Source of the DNA: G963422275 sp963422275
GTDB taxonomy: Bacteria > Pseudomonadota > Alphaproteobacteria > Rhodobacterales > Rhodobacteraceae
Direction of reading: 5' to 3'
DNA length: 64,000 nt
Assembly: GCA_963422275.1 (NCBI GenBank)
Contig: OY729418.1
Span: 1,364,001-1,428,000, forward strand
A program made the position numbers and the translations under genes. Below the pieces are notes generated by a model. It made no database searches, was not told where the DNA came from, and was given only the letters and a program-made list of their open reading frames with translations. Positions 9,150-18,223 of the stretch are shown piece after piece (positions within the stretch are counted from its first letter, which is position 1; every line of letters begins with the position of its first letter).

Positions 9150-9781
9150 CGAAACAACCCCGATTTTGGTGAATACGCAGTTGCCACAGCATATGAGGTG
9201 AGCCTTGTCGCGATCGACTTCTCCTGCTGCCCCTGCATTGTGCCCCCAGATGCCCGGCAAGCCGGTCGCGAATCCAATGGCATTTCGTTAGTCGGGAATT
9301 CTAGCGGCAAGTTTTGCCGAGCTGGACAAGTCGCTGGTTTGATGCCCTCAAATTTCTTTCCGGGATCATGGCAAAAGCAGTCAACAGGGCCGTCGCCGTA
9401 TGGCATGCTGGAATGAAACCACACCGAGGGCTTGCGCAATGGATCTGTGGATCGAGGCTCTCAAGTCACCTGTCTCCTTCGGGTGTCGCCTGACCCGACG
9501 CCAGATCACCGAGATTCGGAAAACTGTGGCTATGTGCCCAGCTCCGATCCGCAACGAGTCGGCTAAAATCGTCTGAGAACCCCTGAACTGACATATCCCC
9601 CGCGGCAGCGTGGCGGGTGGACGCTTGCCTGCAGATGCTGGAGCTTCTAGATGCGTGCAGGATCCTAACGCCTGTGAAGAAGCGAAACAAGACTGTTGCG
9701 AAACGCGACCCTCCGGCCATGGACATATTGCATTGAAAAGTCGCAAGCACTTGTTCTCACGTTCGGTTGCGGGAGAGTTCG
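9150..9781. other. gene-free stretch after the SNF2 helicase
   Basis: No supported gene. Frames of 70-120 codons on both strands lack motifs and ribosome-binding sites. The right end (from about 9730) matches the upstream flank of the transposase fragment at 10849-11031, showing that IS-derived sequence begins here. Confidence 0.45.
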
Positions 9782-9933
9782 ATGAATTTCTTCATGATGG
9801 TGGTGGCCGAGCACGTGACTCCGGCGGACAGTGCGCTTCGAAAAATAAACGCCTTGATGGACTGGCAGTGCTCCAAGGCGAACCTGCTCCGGCGTACTCA
9901 CACCCGAGAAGCACAAGCTACGATGTTGATCTG
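9782..9933 (+). pseudogene. N-terminal fragment of a DDE transposase (DUF772-like)
   Basis: ATG 9782 opens a 50-codon frame beginning MNFFMMVVAEHVTPADSALR and continuing KINALMDWQ, which looks like the N-terminal dimerisation region of IS5/IS1182-type transposases. The same start with the same upstream flank (CGTTCGNTTG.GGGAGAG) occurs in inverted orientation at 10849-11031, so these are two left ends of one element type. No catalytic domain follows. Confidence 0.45.
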
Positions 9934-10003
9934 ACGATCTGGAGCGTTTCCGCCCAGGTCGTGTACTCATTATGTCGCATCCAGAGCCTGGCGCAGGCCA
10001 AGG

Positions 10004-10568
10004 CATGGCCGAGAGAAAGTTTCTGGCAAGTTTGCTGTACCGCGTGGCAATCGCGCGGAAGTGTTTGAGCCTAGTGAAGAAACGATCGATCAGATTGCGT
10101 TGTCGGTACAGCGCCGGATCGACCGAGCGTCGCTCCCTTCGGTTGCCCTGAGTGGGAATGTGCGGGCGCGAACCATGCTCGCGAATCGGATCGAGAATGG
10201 CCCGGCGCCGAGACGAACTTGACCAGCAGGTCGTTGGCGCCGACAATGACATGAATCTTGCTGCTCAACCCGCCCCGAGAGCGGCCGATGGTGGGGTCCG
10301 CTCCCTTTTCCCGCCCACCGAGGTTGGTGGGTGCGTACGATCAAGCTGTCGACGAGATGGAGCGTCTCCAGCGCCTCGGCGCTCAAGGCATTGAAAATGC
10401 GCACCCTGCCCCTTTCCTAGACCAGCGGTTGCCGCCCGTCGTGCAATGTCCATAGTCCTTCGGCAGGTCGCGCCACGGCACCCCGCTCGGCCTGTTCGGC
10501 AGTAGCGGCCGGCTCGCGGCCCATTCCGGATCGGTCAAGTCGCAGCGAGACATCGTCAGCACCTCCAT
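10004..10568 (-). pseudogene. IS5-family transposase, degraded
   Basis: Pieces of one IS5-family transposase are spread over three minus-strand frames. The N-terminus is MEVLTMSRCDLTDPEW (start 10568), then MRIFNALSAEALETLHLVDS and a stretch of the catalytic region, and the C-terminal LYRQRNLIDRFFTRLKHFRA, ATRYSKLARNFLSAM, ending near 10004. At least two frameshifts separate them. A sister relic with the same start and the same sequence before the start lies at 60732-61230 on the opposite strand. Nothing else is recognised between 10569 and 10848. Confidence 0.65.
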
Positions 10569-10848
10569 GACTTGAACGCAACAATCCTTTCTGCATCATG
10601 TCCCGCACCTTATGGGTACACAACCTAGCCAGTGACACTCGCTGTCGGACCGGGAGCTTGAACCCACGCTGAAAGTGCCCTCGACTTCAAGCCGTTCTGC
10701 GGCAGGTCGGTGCTTGGTATCTGCCCTGCCCGTATGACGATCTGCCGGTGTCGGCACTGGAGCTTCGGCAGGTACGTTCGAGTGCCGAAAAGCGAGCCGC
10801 CGCGAATGCGAAGATTTTTGGGATCTTCCAGCCGTTCTTTGAGCAAGT

Positions 10849-11031
10849 TCAGAGAGAACTTGACACAAGACTGTTGTAAAAACAGTCGTTTTTCTCTGAA
10901 TTTTGCCTCTGGAGTCGGTTGTACGTCTGTCGATCGCCGATGGGTGGCTGCAGTGCCTTCAGGGTGCGGACCTTTCGCAACGTACTGTCAGGTTTCACGC
11001 GTTCGTCCACCGCCGTCATGAAGAAATCCAT
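10849..11031 (-). pseudogene. second N-terminal fragment of the DUF772-like transposase
   Basis: A 60-codon minus-strand fragment, MDFFMTAVDERVKPDSTLRK followed by VRTLKALQPPIGD, homologous to the fragment at 9782-9933 and preceded by the same upstream flank. The two copies face each other around the IS5 relic. The fragment ends at a hairpin-like sequence (10869-10887) that also occurs at 19342-19360. Confidence 0.42.
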
Positions 11032-11219
11032 CGGTCTCTCCCTCAATCGAACGTCATGACAAGCGCTTGCAGTCATATGTCATGGTGACGCCTCGCCCCT
11101 TCTTTTGGGGCAGGCCGGGCCGGCGAGGGCGAGATCCTTCGAGAGCTTGAACTGTCGCCGGCGATGCGGCACCAGGCCGTGCGCGCCAGATCGTCCACAC
11201 GGTCGAGGCGGCGGCCTGC

Positions 11220-11608
11220 GAGACAGGCCCTCGGCGATGGATGTTTGCCGAGCGCGACGGGATGAAACCATCTAAGGTAGCTGTCGAGACATTTGGTGGC
11301 GATGCAACGGAAGCGCCGCAGGAAGCCCTTAGTCCGGCTGTGGCGACTGCTGGCCGTCTGGATGTGCAGGGCGTCCGGGGCGATCACCGGCGCCAGCACC
11401 GTGCTGGTGAGCGCGCCGAAGGTCCGGCCGCGGGGCTTGCAGCGATAGCGGCGAAGACCGCGCGTGCCTTGGGACACCGCGCCGCCGTCAGCTCATCGAT
11501 GTTCGAAAACCAGTCCCGAAACCGCACCCTCTCCATCAGCCTGTCCCCCATGTTCAATGCAAATCGGGAACCAGTCCATTTGCATGCCCGCGAATTGCAA
11601 ATTGAGCC
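11220..11608 (-). pseudogene. IS1595-family transposase remnant (right end of the unit)
   Basis: The minus strand encodes MERVRFRDWFSNIDELTAAR (start near 11538) and, in another frame, HIQTASSRHSRTKGFLRRF ending SYLRWFHPVAL. These are the N- and C-terminal pieces of the same transposase type as at 2950-3388, again without the DDE core. The right terminal repeat is at 11586-11608 and is followed by AAATCGAA, the same octamer that precedes the left remnant. The left end of this copy is not clear. Confidence 0.62.
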
Positions 11609-11734
11609 AAATCGAAAAGACAATGCCGTGCCTCTCAATTGCCCGGTCCTTTACGCCAAGCCAGTCAATCCACTGTCCTGTACTGTCTTCATTCCACTTC
11701 CCGCAAGCATGACACCGGAGTGGTCGCTCGGAAC

Positions 11735-12673
11735 TTATTGGTTTCGAAGACAACCGGCCGCAATGAGCGCTTGCCGCAAAGCTTCGATTTCTGCTGTGGA
11801 AAGAGGCGGCATGGCCATGCGGGTAGACACGCAGGAAAGGCGGCCAAGAATCTTGAGGCAGATCTTGAGACGAAGGGTCGCAAGGTGTCCGGGTGGTGCA
11901 TAAACGAGTCGAGCCAAGTGATAGAGCCGCTCATGGATCGCCTGGGCAGCGTCGATGTCGCCTTCGGCAACGGCACGCTCAAGCGCCACGATTAAATCGG
12001 GCACAACCGCGGCAAGGCTTACCAGACTGCCTTCGCTGCCAATCATGAAGCACACGAAAAGATGTTCGTCGCCGGACGCCATGACTCCGACATCGGGTCT
12101 CAGGCTTTTTGCCAAGCGCCGAGTTTCTTCGTAGGCTGCTGCCTCCCAGCTCCCTTCCTTGATGCCAGCCAGTGAATCAATCTCCAACAGACCTCGCAAT
12201 GTGCCCTCTTCAAAGCGGGTTCTGCCTGCGTTTACCGAACCTTGAAAAAGAAACAGCGGCAAGCCGGACGCATTCGCCACGGTTCTGTGATGTGCCTGGA
12301 TCAGTCGATCGTCAGCGCCGAGAGCCCAGGAAAATGGTGGAAAGACCATGACAGCATCGGCACCGGCCTTGGCCGCATCCTCCGACATTCGAGCCGCAAC
12401 ATGAGCCTGTTCAGAATTTATCCCGGCAACAATGCAATGACCGTCCGACACATCGCGCGCAACGCGAATGACCTGCATGAGTTCGTCTCGATCAAGGGCA
12501 AAATTCTCGCCCGCATGGCCATTTACAAGAAAGCCCGCAAGGCCGTCGGCGGCACCGACTTCACTCAAGTGACGCCAGAGCGCATCCTGGTCAATCGTGC
12601 CGGCATCGGTCATCGGACATATGGTGGCCGCGTACACGCCGCCGAAGGAGTTTGAAGGATTCAGTTGCTGCAT
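11735..12673 (-). CDS. dihydrodipicolinate synthase family aldolase (DapA-like)
   Basis: A 312-residue (beta/alpha)8 aldolase of the DapA/NAL superfamily. ATG 12673 is chosen because GGAG lies just upstream; an earlier in-frame start at 12748 would run into the preceding gene. The pyruvate-binding loop reads NGHAGENFAL, the Schiff-base lysine is in SLAGIKEGSW (residue ~167), and PPFSWALGADD is typical of the superfamily. The usual catalytic tyrosine position reads LFLFQGS, so the Tyr may be absent. It is the last gene of the eight-gene operon and follows a paralogue. The reaction is unknown: aldol cleavage or condensation of a pyruvate-type keto acid, or a dehydratase. Confidence 0.85.
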   Translation of the reverse strand: MQQLNPSNSFGGVYAATICPMTDAGTIDQDALWRHLSEVGAADGLAGFLVNGHAGENFALDRDELMQVIRVARDVSDGHCIVAGINSEQAHVAARMSEDAAKAGADAVMVFPPFSWALGADDRLIQAHHRTVANASGLPLFLFQGSVNAGRTRFEEGTLRGLLEIDSLAGIKEGSWEAAAYEETRRLAKSLRPDVGVMASGDEHLFVCFMIGSEGSLVSLAAVVPDLIVALERAVAEGDIDAAQAIHERLYHLARLVYAPPGHLATLRLKICLKILGRLSCVSTRMAMPPLSTAEIEALRQALIAAGCLRNQ

Positions 12674-12710
12674 CGGAAGTCTCCAATTCAGGAAAAGGCC
12701 CTCGCGCGAA

Positions 12711-13637
12711 TCATGACAAGTCAAGTGGCTTGACGGCAGTCGCGACACGTTCGGCCATTTCCAACGCGACGGGCATGAGCGGGAGTCTTGGATTCGCGCA
12801 GTCTATCACGCCAAGCGACTGGAGACCGACCTTGATCCGGCTGTGCATGTCGATAATCGGTGGCGAGCCGTAAATGGCGCGGACAACCGGATAAAGACGG
12901 TCGCTCGCCGTCCGCATGCCTGCCAGATCACCCGCTTCCGCCGCTAGCCAGAGGTCTGAAAGCCATGCAGGAGCGAGACTTGCCAATCCGGAGAGCAAGC
13001 CGTCAGCACCGACGGCGAGCTGGGCAAGAAACCAGTGGAAATTCGATGGCAGCATCGCAACGTCTGGGGCAAAGGCTTTGAGTGCGCGGTAATTTTCCTC
13101 ATAGGCCAGAATCGTGCCGCTTCCATCCTTGACTGCGATGACTTTCTCAAGGCGGGCGATTTCGGCCAGTGCGGCCGTCGAGTAGCCGAGGCCAGAGGCA
13201 AGCGGATACTGAAAGACCGAAGCGGGAATCGAGACCGCATCAGTGACTGCCTTGAAGAACGCGACCGGTGCCTCGATAGTCTGCGAAGCCCCGCCGCCGA
13301 GGGACTCCGGCGGAAAAATCACGATGCAGTCTGCACCAGCCTCCTCAGCTGCACGGGATTGCTGGATGGCCTCTGAAATTCCGTTGGCGGTTACACCGGA
13401 AAGCAGTGGTTTCTTCGTGCCAACCACGCTCCGGGTGTGTCGGATTACCGCGGTGCGCTCCTCCGGCAACAATGCCGTGCTCTCGCCCGCATGGCCGTTG
13501 ACAAAGACTGCAACGGTTGTGTCGGGCACTGCGCAATAGTCCAAGAGCCTGTTGAAGCTTTTCCAGTCGATCGTGCCATTGGTGTCGAACGGCAGGATAG
13601 TGGCCACTGTCACGCCTCTGAGATCCGAGTGTCTCAC
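12711..13637 (-). CDS. dihydrodipicolinate synthase family aldolase (DapA-like), second copy
   Basis: A 308-residue DapA-like protein starting at a GTG (MRHSDLRGVTVATILPF) with a purine-rich GAGG upstream. It has FVNGHAGESTALLPEER in the pyruvate loop, FQYPLASGLGY containing the expected catalytic Tyr, and Lys in KVIAVKDGSGT. It therefore keeps residues that its downstream paralogue has partly lost. The stop is 38 bp before the next start, consistent with co-transcription. Two unequal DapA paralogues side by side may act on related keto acids or form a mixed oligomer (inference). Confidence 0.86.
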   Translation of the reverse strand: MRHSDLRGVTVATILPFDTNGTIDWKSFNRLLDYCAVPDTTVAVFVNGHAGESTALLPEERTAVIRHTRSVVGTKKPLLSGVTANGISEAIQQSRAAEEAGADCIVIFPPESLGGGASQTIEAPVAFFKAVTDAVSIPASVFQYPLASGLGYSTAALAEIARLEKVIAVKDGSGTILAYEENYRALKAFAPDVAMLPSNFHWFLAQLAVGADGLLSGLASLAPAWLSDLWLAAEAGDLAGMRTASDRLYPVVRAIYGSPPIIDMHSRIKVGLQSLGVIDCANPRLPLMPVALEMAERVATAVKPLDLS

Positions 13638-13657
13638 GTTGTCCTCGCTTCCAGACG

Positions 13658-14092
13658 TCAGGCAGATGGCTTCGGTCGCGGGAATTTGAGCACGGCACGA
13701 GCCTTGAGAACCTCATTGCCTCCAGCATTCACGGCCGATGCCTCCCAGACAATCGCTCGCTTCGCTTCGTCTCTTTCGGCAATCCATACATCGATGGTCA
13801 ATGTGTCGCCGTAGTACACAGGTCCGGTAAACCAGAAGCGATCCTCGATGGAAACGCCGAGCACGCCGGCAAGTTCAGCGCTAAGTACGCTGGTGCAGAG
13901 ACCTGCAACCATGATTCCCGGCGCGAGCCGCTGCCCGAATCGCGTACCGGCCGCGTAGTCATTGTCTACATGCACAGGCCCGAAATCGCCTGTAGCAGCG
14001 ATGTACATTGCCCCGTCGGCCTCGGTCACGGTCTTCGATGCCGAAACCCGATCGCCAACCTTGAGATCGCTGAACGCAACCTGATCATACAC
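13658..14092 (-). CDS. MaoC-like hydratase/dehydratase
   Basis: A 144-residue single hot-dog protein with a GTG start (MYDQVAFSDLKVGDRVSASK). The hydratase motif IAATGDFGPVHVDNDYA is complete, with the Asp and His of the (R)-specific enoyl-CoA hydratase dyad, followed by FGQRLAPGIMVAGL. It would hydrate the enoyl-CoA made by the acyl-CoA dehydrogenase of the same operon. It follows the second MaoC-like gene by 3 bp. Confidence 0.88.
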   Translation of the reverse strand: MYDQVAFSDLKVGDRVSASKTVTEADGAMYIAATGDFGPVHVDNDYAAGTRFGQRLAPGIMVAGLCTSVLSAELAGVLGVSIEDRFWFTGPVYYGDTLTIDVWIAERDEAKRAIVWEASAVNAGGNEVLKARAVLKFPRPKPSA

Positions 14093-14095
14093 CGC

Positions 14096-14509
14096 TCATG
14101 CTTTCGCTACTGGAACCAACGACGCTTTTCCTTCGCAGACCAGCGCTCCGTCCGCCGTGCAGCCAAGCGCAAATGTCAGTTGTTCTCCATCGACCGACTC
14201 TAGCTTCGCCTCGGCTTCAACTGTGGTGCCAACCGAAACGGGCTTGAAGAACCCGGTCTCGAATCGGCTGATCCGATGATCGGGCCCAGCCAAGCGCGAA
14301 AGACAAGTCGTCAGAATCGAGGCGATTGCAAGCTCAAATACGGCCAAGTCGCCGAGACCCCAAGTTCCTGCCTTGGTGCGGTCCACGTAGGGTGCCCCGA
14401 GATTGCCGCTTATGCCTGTGAACATTGCCTGTTCAGCCACCGTCATGGTTTTGCGGAACGTGACCGTGTCGCCAACTGAAGGCATGACGAATTTGTTCTT
14501 GAGCGACAC
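14096..14509 (-). CDS. MaoC-like hot-dog protein lacking the catalytic dyad
   Basis: A 137-residue hot-dog protein (MSLKNKFVMPSVGDTVTFRK, GTG start with AAAGGA upstream). Where the neighbour has GDFGPVHVD it reads SGNLGAPYVD, so both the Asp and the His of the hydratase dyad are replaced. It is probably a structural partner of the catalytic MaoC protein encoded 3 bp downstream, as in two-subunit MaoC dehydratases, or a thioesterase-like relative. It sits 43 bp after the acyl-CoA dehydrogenase gene. Confidence 0.82.
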   Translation of the reverse strand: MSLKNKFVMPSVGDTVTFRKTMTVAEQAMFTGISGNLGAPYVDRTKAGTWGLGDLAVFELAIASILTTCLSRLAGPDHRISRFETGFFKPVSVGTTVEAEAKLESVDGEQLTFALGCTADGALVCEGKASLVPVAKA

Positions 14510-14552
14510 TCGGTTGGTTCCTTTTCTCAGTTCGCGGCGGACGAATGGCTGG

Positions 14553-15731
14553 TCATAGCACCAGACCGTTCGCCATCACGCTTTTCGCTATCAGCATTCG
14601 ATGAATTTCCGAGGTGCCGTCGTATATGCGCGTCACTCGCGCGTCCCGATAGATGCGCTCGAGCGGACAATCCTTGGTGTAGCCGTGCCCACCGAAAATC
14701 TGGATGCCCATGTCGGCCACTTTGCACAGCATTTCGGAAGCATATACCTTGATCATCGAGATTTTCTGGCGTGTGTTGCGGCCGTCATCGATGTCTCGGG
14801 CACAATCCAGAACCATGCAACGTGTGGCATAAATTTCCATTGCGGCGTCGGCAATCATTTTTTGCACCATCTGGAAATCGCCGATCGGCTGGCCGAACTG
14901 CACCCGGGTGGTGGCGTGATCGCGCATCATGTCGATCGTGCGCTGCGCCATGCCCATGCAGCGTGCGCCGATATGGCAGAGCCGGACGTCGGCCACGCTT
15001 TGCATGATGAGTCGAAAGCCGTTCCCCAATTCGCCCAAGACGGCATCCTGCGGAATTCGACAGTTATCAAGCAAGAGTTCGGCATGATCGTAACCGCGAT
15101 GTCCCATCATTGATTGCGTGCGCGTTACCGAAAATCCTGGCGTGCCCTTGTCAACAAGGAACAAGGTGATGCCGCCGCGAGCGCGCTTTTCGGCATCCGT
15201 CACCGCCATCACGATCACATAGTCGGCGAGGTCCCCGTCGCTAATGAAATGCTTGGTGCCGTTCAGCACCCATTTGTCTCCCTCCAGTTTCGCCGTCGTT
15301 GAGATTGCGGCGGCATCTGATCCCGCTTCGGGTTCGGTGATGGCCATTGCGCAGATTTTCTCGCCCTTGATTGTCGGCGTCAGGTATCTCTTGCGCTGAC
15401 TTGGCGAGCAGGCCATCAACATCGGGTAAACTTGGCCAAAAACACGACGAATCAGTGCATCGGAGGTTTGCCCCAACTGCTCCTCGACGAGGCACATATC
15501 GTAGGTGCTCAAGCCTCCGCCTCCGACTTCCTTGGGCATGTTCATTGCGTAGAAACCGAGAGATATAGCTTCTGCCTTCACTTCGGCCAGTTTTTCGGGA
15601 GGAACGACCCCCATCTCCTCAGTTTCGCCCTCGAGCGGTTGAACCCGTCTCCTCACAAATGCGCGAACTGTTTCGACAAGCATATTGCGCTCGTCGCTAG
15701 CCGGTGAGGAAATTGGGGCCGTGGGTTTCAT
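14553..15731 (-). CDS. acyl-CoA dehydrogenase
   Basis: A 392-residue FAD-dependent acyl-CoA dehydrogenase from ATG 15731, which has GATAGGA 9 bp upstream. An in-frame ATG at 15773 would overlap the previous gene by 8 bp. The flavin-contact signature is AMAITEPEAGSDAAAISTTA, and the C-terminal segment has FGGHGYTKDCPLERIYRD and IYDGTSEIHRM. The residue at the usual catalytic Glu of YEG-type enzymes is Asp here (YDG), which some members of the family show. It oxidises an acyl-CoA to an enoyl-CoA, passing electrons to ETF, between the CoA-transferase and MaoC steps of this operon. Confidence 0.92.
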   Translation of the reverse strand: MKPTAPISSPASDERNMLVETVRAFVRRRVQPLEGETEEMGVVPPEKLAEVKAEAISLGFYAMNMPKEVGGGGLSTYDMCLVEEQLGQTSDALIRRVFGQVYPMLMACSPSQRKRYLTPTIKGEKICAMAITEPEAGSDAAAISTTAKLEGDKWVLNGTKHFISDGDLADYVIVMAVTDAEKRARGGITLFLVDKGTPGFSVTRTQSMMGHRGYDHAELLLDNCRIPQDAVLGELGNGFRLIMQSVADVRLCHIGARCMGMAQRTIDMMRDHATTRVQFGQPIGDFQMVQKMIADAAMEIYATRCMVLDCARDIDDGRNTRQKISMIKVYASEMLCKVADMGIQIFGGHGYTKDCPLERIYRDARVTRIYDGTSEIHRMLIAKSVMANGLVL

Positions 15732-15765
15732 TGTTCGGGCGTTCCTATCGAGCAGGCGAGCATCT

Positions 15766-16956
15766 TCAGGCATTCGCTGGCAGACCTATCACGCCAGCGG
15801 CGGCAAGGCGGTTGATCTCTTCCTCGCAGAACCCGTGCTCGCTCAGGATGTCGCAGCTGTCGCAACCCGGTTGCAGTGGAACAGCGCGAACGGGCGGGCG
15901 CACCCCATCGTAGCGGATGGGATGAGCCACCACCGTGACCGGCTTTCCTTTTACATCAACCGAGGCCAGTGAGCCAAGATGAGCAACCTGCGGGTCAAGA
16001 CGAAGCTCGTCATAGTTCTGCACCCGCTCGTACCAGATTCCTGCAGAGTCGAACCTACCTGAAACAGTCTCGAAATCAAGGTCGGCAAGCTCGGCGGCAA
16101 CGACTCCAGCATAGCGCTCGCGCTCGTCGTAACGGTCAATGTGCACAAGCGCGCGCAGCGCGTCGCTATCCAGTGCCTCAGCAAGTCTGCCTGGGTCGTT
16201 CATTGACAGCACCACGTGACAGTCAGCGAGCGCATAAGTGCCGTAAGGGGCGTCATGGTACCAACTTCCGATATTGCGTCCGCGTTCCATCACGTCGCTG
16301 CTGGCTTCACAGGCGTAGTATTTCGTCAATGCCTCGGTTTGCAGATCGATCGCCGCTTGAAACAGGCTTGCCTCGATCCGAGTGCCCTCTCCTGTCTGAA
16401 GCTTTCGGATGAAGGCGGCAAGAATGCCCATCGCCAGCAACGAAGCACCATGCTGATCGACGACGGCTGCGCCGACAATGGTCGGTCCGGACGTCCGGTT
16501 GCCGGTGGCGGTCACAAGCCCTGAGCGTGCCTGCATGAGGACATCCTGCCCTGGCCGCCGAGCCGCTGGCCCGTCTGGGCCGAAACCGGTTGCAGATGCG
16601 TAGATGATGTCAGGCTTGCGTCCCTTAAGGTGCTCGAATCCAATGCCGAGACGATCCATGACGCCGGGCCGGAAGTTCTCCACAAGGACATCGCAATTGT
16701 CGATGATTCTCATCATCACCCGGATTGCGTCGGGCCTTTTCAGATCAATAGCGATGCTGCGCTTGTTGCGGTTGACCGAAATGTGGAAGGCGCTTACGCC
16801 GTCGACAAAGGATTTGCCGCCAGACCAATGCCGTTCGAACGCTCCGTTGATCGGTTCAACCTTGATGATGTCGGCGCCGAGATCGGCCAGGTATTGCGTG
16901 GCAGCCGGCCCCTGCAAATAGTGGCAGAAGCTTATGACCCGCATCGCGATATTCAT
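15766..16956 (-). CDS. CaiB/BaiF family III CoA-transferase
   Basis: A 396-residue family III CoA-transferase. ATG 16956 overlaps the upstream stop as ATGA and has AAGGGGCG before it. It opens AMRVISFCHYLQGPAATQYL and keeps LADLGADIIKVEP, and the catalytic Asp lies in RPGQDVLMQARSG. The enzyme moves CoA between carboxylic acids through an aspartyl-CoA thioester and probably activates the pathway substrate. It is closely similar in layout to the next gene upstream; two tandem copies may give a heterodimer or two specificities. Confidence 0.9.
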   Translation of the reverse strand: MNIAMRVISFCHYLQGPAATQYLADLGADIIKVEPINGAFERHWSGGKSFVDGVSAFHISVNRNKRSIAIDLKRPDAIRVMMRIIDNCDVLVENFRPGVMDRLGIGFEHLKGRKPDIIYASATGFGPDGPAARRPGQDVLMQARSGLVTATGNRTSGPTIVGAAVVDQHGASLLAMGILAAFIRKLQTGEGTRIEASLFQAAIDLQTEALTKYYACEASSDVMERGRNIGSWYHDAPYGTYALADCHVVLSMNDPGRLAEALDSDALRALVHIDRYDERERYAGVVAAELADLDFETVSGRFDSAGIWYERVQNYDELRLDPQVAHLGSLASVDVKGKPVTVVAHPIRYDGVRPPVRAVPLQPGCDSCDILSEHGFCEEEINRLAAAGVIGLPANA

Positions 16957-18161
16957 TTCGCCCCTTCCGCGGATTCTCTGCAAGCAACAACGCCGGCGGC
17001 AAGCAAATCATCGATTTCAGCCGCGCTGAATCCTGCCTCGGCAAGCACCTCGCGGGTATGGGCACCCAGAAACTGCGGCTTGCGAGTGACTCCGGGAGCC
17101 GCACCGTCATAGCGAACAGGGTGGGCCACCAGTGTCACCGGCGCTCCAGTCTCGCTCCTGACCGTTTGGAAGGCATTGAGATGCACAAGCTGCGGGTTTT
17201 CGAGAAGCTCGTCATAGTCTTCGACAGTCGCATTCCAGACCCCGGCTTCGTCAAGTCTGCAACTGACCTCCTCCACTGTCATTGTTGCAACCGCATCAGC
17301 CACAAGTCGAGTAATTTCGCTGCTGCGACGAAAGCCCGCATCATCCGGAATTTCTCCAAGAACTGGGGTGCCCAGCGCTTTGGAAAGGACACTTGGAGTG
17401 CTCATTGAGATTGCGACATACCCGTCGACGGCAGCATGGATGCCGTATCCGCCGGGGCTGAACCATGCTGCGACGCCATCCGCACCTCGAGAGGAGATGT
17501 GCGGCGCACCATTGAGCCAAGCCCCTATCGACTCGCCTTGAAGATCTATCGCGGCCTGAAGAAGATTAACGTCGACACGTCCTCCCTTGCCTGTGCGCTC
17601 CCGATTGAAAAGGGCCGCAAGTATTCCCATCGCGTAGAGCGCCGCCGCATGATGGTCAATCACAACAGACCCAACAGGCACAGGTGGACCATCTGCCTGT
17701 CCCGTGTGCGCGGCAAGACCAGACATTGCTTGCAGGAGCAGATCCTGGCCCGGCCGTTGCGCAAAAGGACCATCAGAACCGAATCCCGTGGCCGTGGCGT
17801 AGATTAACCTCGGATGCTCGGCGAGAAGCTTGACTGGATCAAATCCGAGCCGAGACATTGCGCCCGGCCGGAAGTTCTCCATTACCACGTCGGACCGTGC
17901 GATCAGTCGGCGAATGATATTTTTGCCAGCCTCGCATTTCATGTCGACCGCGAGACTTCGTTTGTTGCGACCGGTTGCCAGATGATTCACGCTCTGCCCG
18001 TCGACAAAATGCCCTGCAACCGCCCAGTTTCGTTGAAAAGCTCCGGCAACCGGCTCAACGGCAATCACGTCCGCGCCCAAATCGCCGATGAGTTGCGCAG
18101 CGGCCGGGCCGGCAAGAAAATGATTGAAACTGAGAACCTTGACGTCCTTGAAACCTTCCAT
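16953..18161 (-). CDS. CaiB/BaiF family III CoA-transferase, second copy
   Basis: A 402-residue paralogue of the downstream gene (MEGFKDVKVLSFNHFLAGPA), with LIGDLGADVIAVEPVAGAF and the catalytic Asp in RPGQDLLLQAMSG. ATG 18161 is preferred over 18176 because the family usually starts a few residues before the VKVL strand. Its stop overlaps the next gene by 4 bp. It follows the DUF6282 gene by about 60 bp. Confidence 0.9.
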   Translation of the reverse strand: MEGFKDVKVLSFNHFLAGPAAAQLIGDLGADVIAVEPVAGAFQRNWAVAGHFVDGQSVNHLATGRNKRSLAVDMKCEAGKNIIRRLIARSDVVMENFRPGAMSRLGFDPVKLLAEHPRLIYATATGFGSDGPFAQRPGQDLLLQAMSGLAAHTGQADGPPVPVGSVVIDHHAAALYAMGILAALFNRERTGKGGRVDVNLLQAAIDLQGESIGAWLNGAPHISSRGADGVAAWFSPGGYGIHAAVDGYVAISMSTPSVLSKALGTPVLGEIPDDAGFRRSSEITRLVADAVATMTVEEVSCRLDEAGVWNATVEDYDELLENPQLVHLNAFQTVRSETGAPVTLVAHPVRYDGAAPGVTRKPQFLGAHTREVLAEAGFSAAEIDDLLAAGVVACRESAEGAK

Positions 18162-18223
18162 TGCCGTATCCCGCACAGTTGCTTGGCGGATACCAAATGG
18201 CGAGTGGCGGAAATAGTATCAAC

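Larger units (their letters stand above)
2950..11608. mobile_element. IS1595-bounded unit carrying a defence operon, flanked by an 8-bp duplication
   Basis: Seen: the left boundary begins GGCTCAATTCGTGAATTGC at 2950 and the right boundary ends, read inward on the minus strand, GGCTCAATTTGCAATTCGC at 11608. The two ends match at about 17 of 23 positions. The flanks are identical: AAATCGAA at 2942-2949 and again at 11609-11616. Each end lies beside an IS1595-type transposase remnant in the same orientation. Known: IS1595-family elements make 8-bp target duplications, and some carry passenger genes. Inferred: the whole 8.66 kb, including the four-gene operon at 3995-9149, entered as one transposon (composite or with cargo). 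Alternatively two elements were rearranged at one locus. No intact transposase remains. Confidence 0.62.

Noticed and set aside
2950..11608. CRISPR or other repeat arrays
   Set aside because: No regularly spaced repeats were found here or elsewhere in the window; repeats are IS ends or simple duplications.
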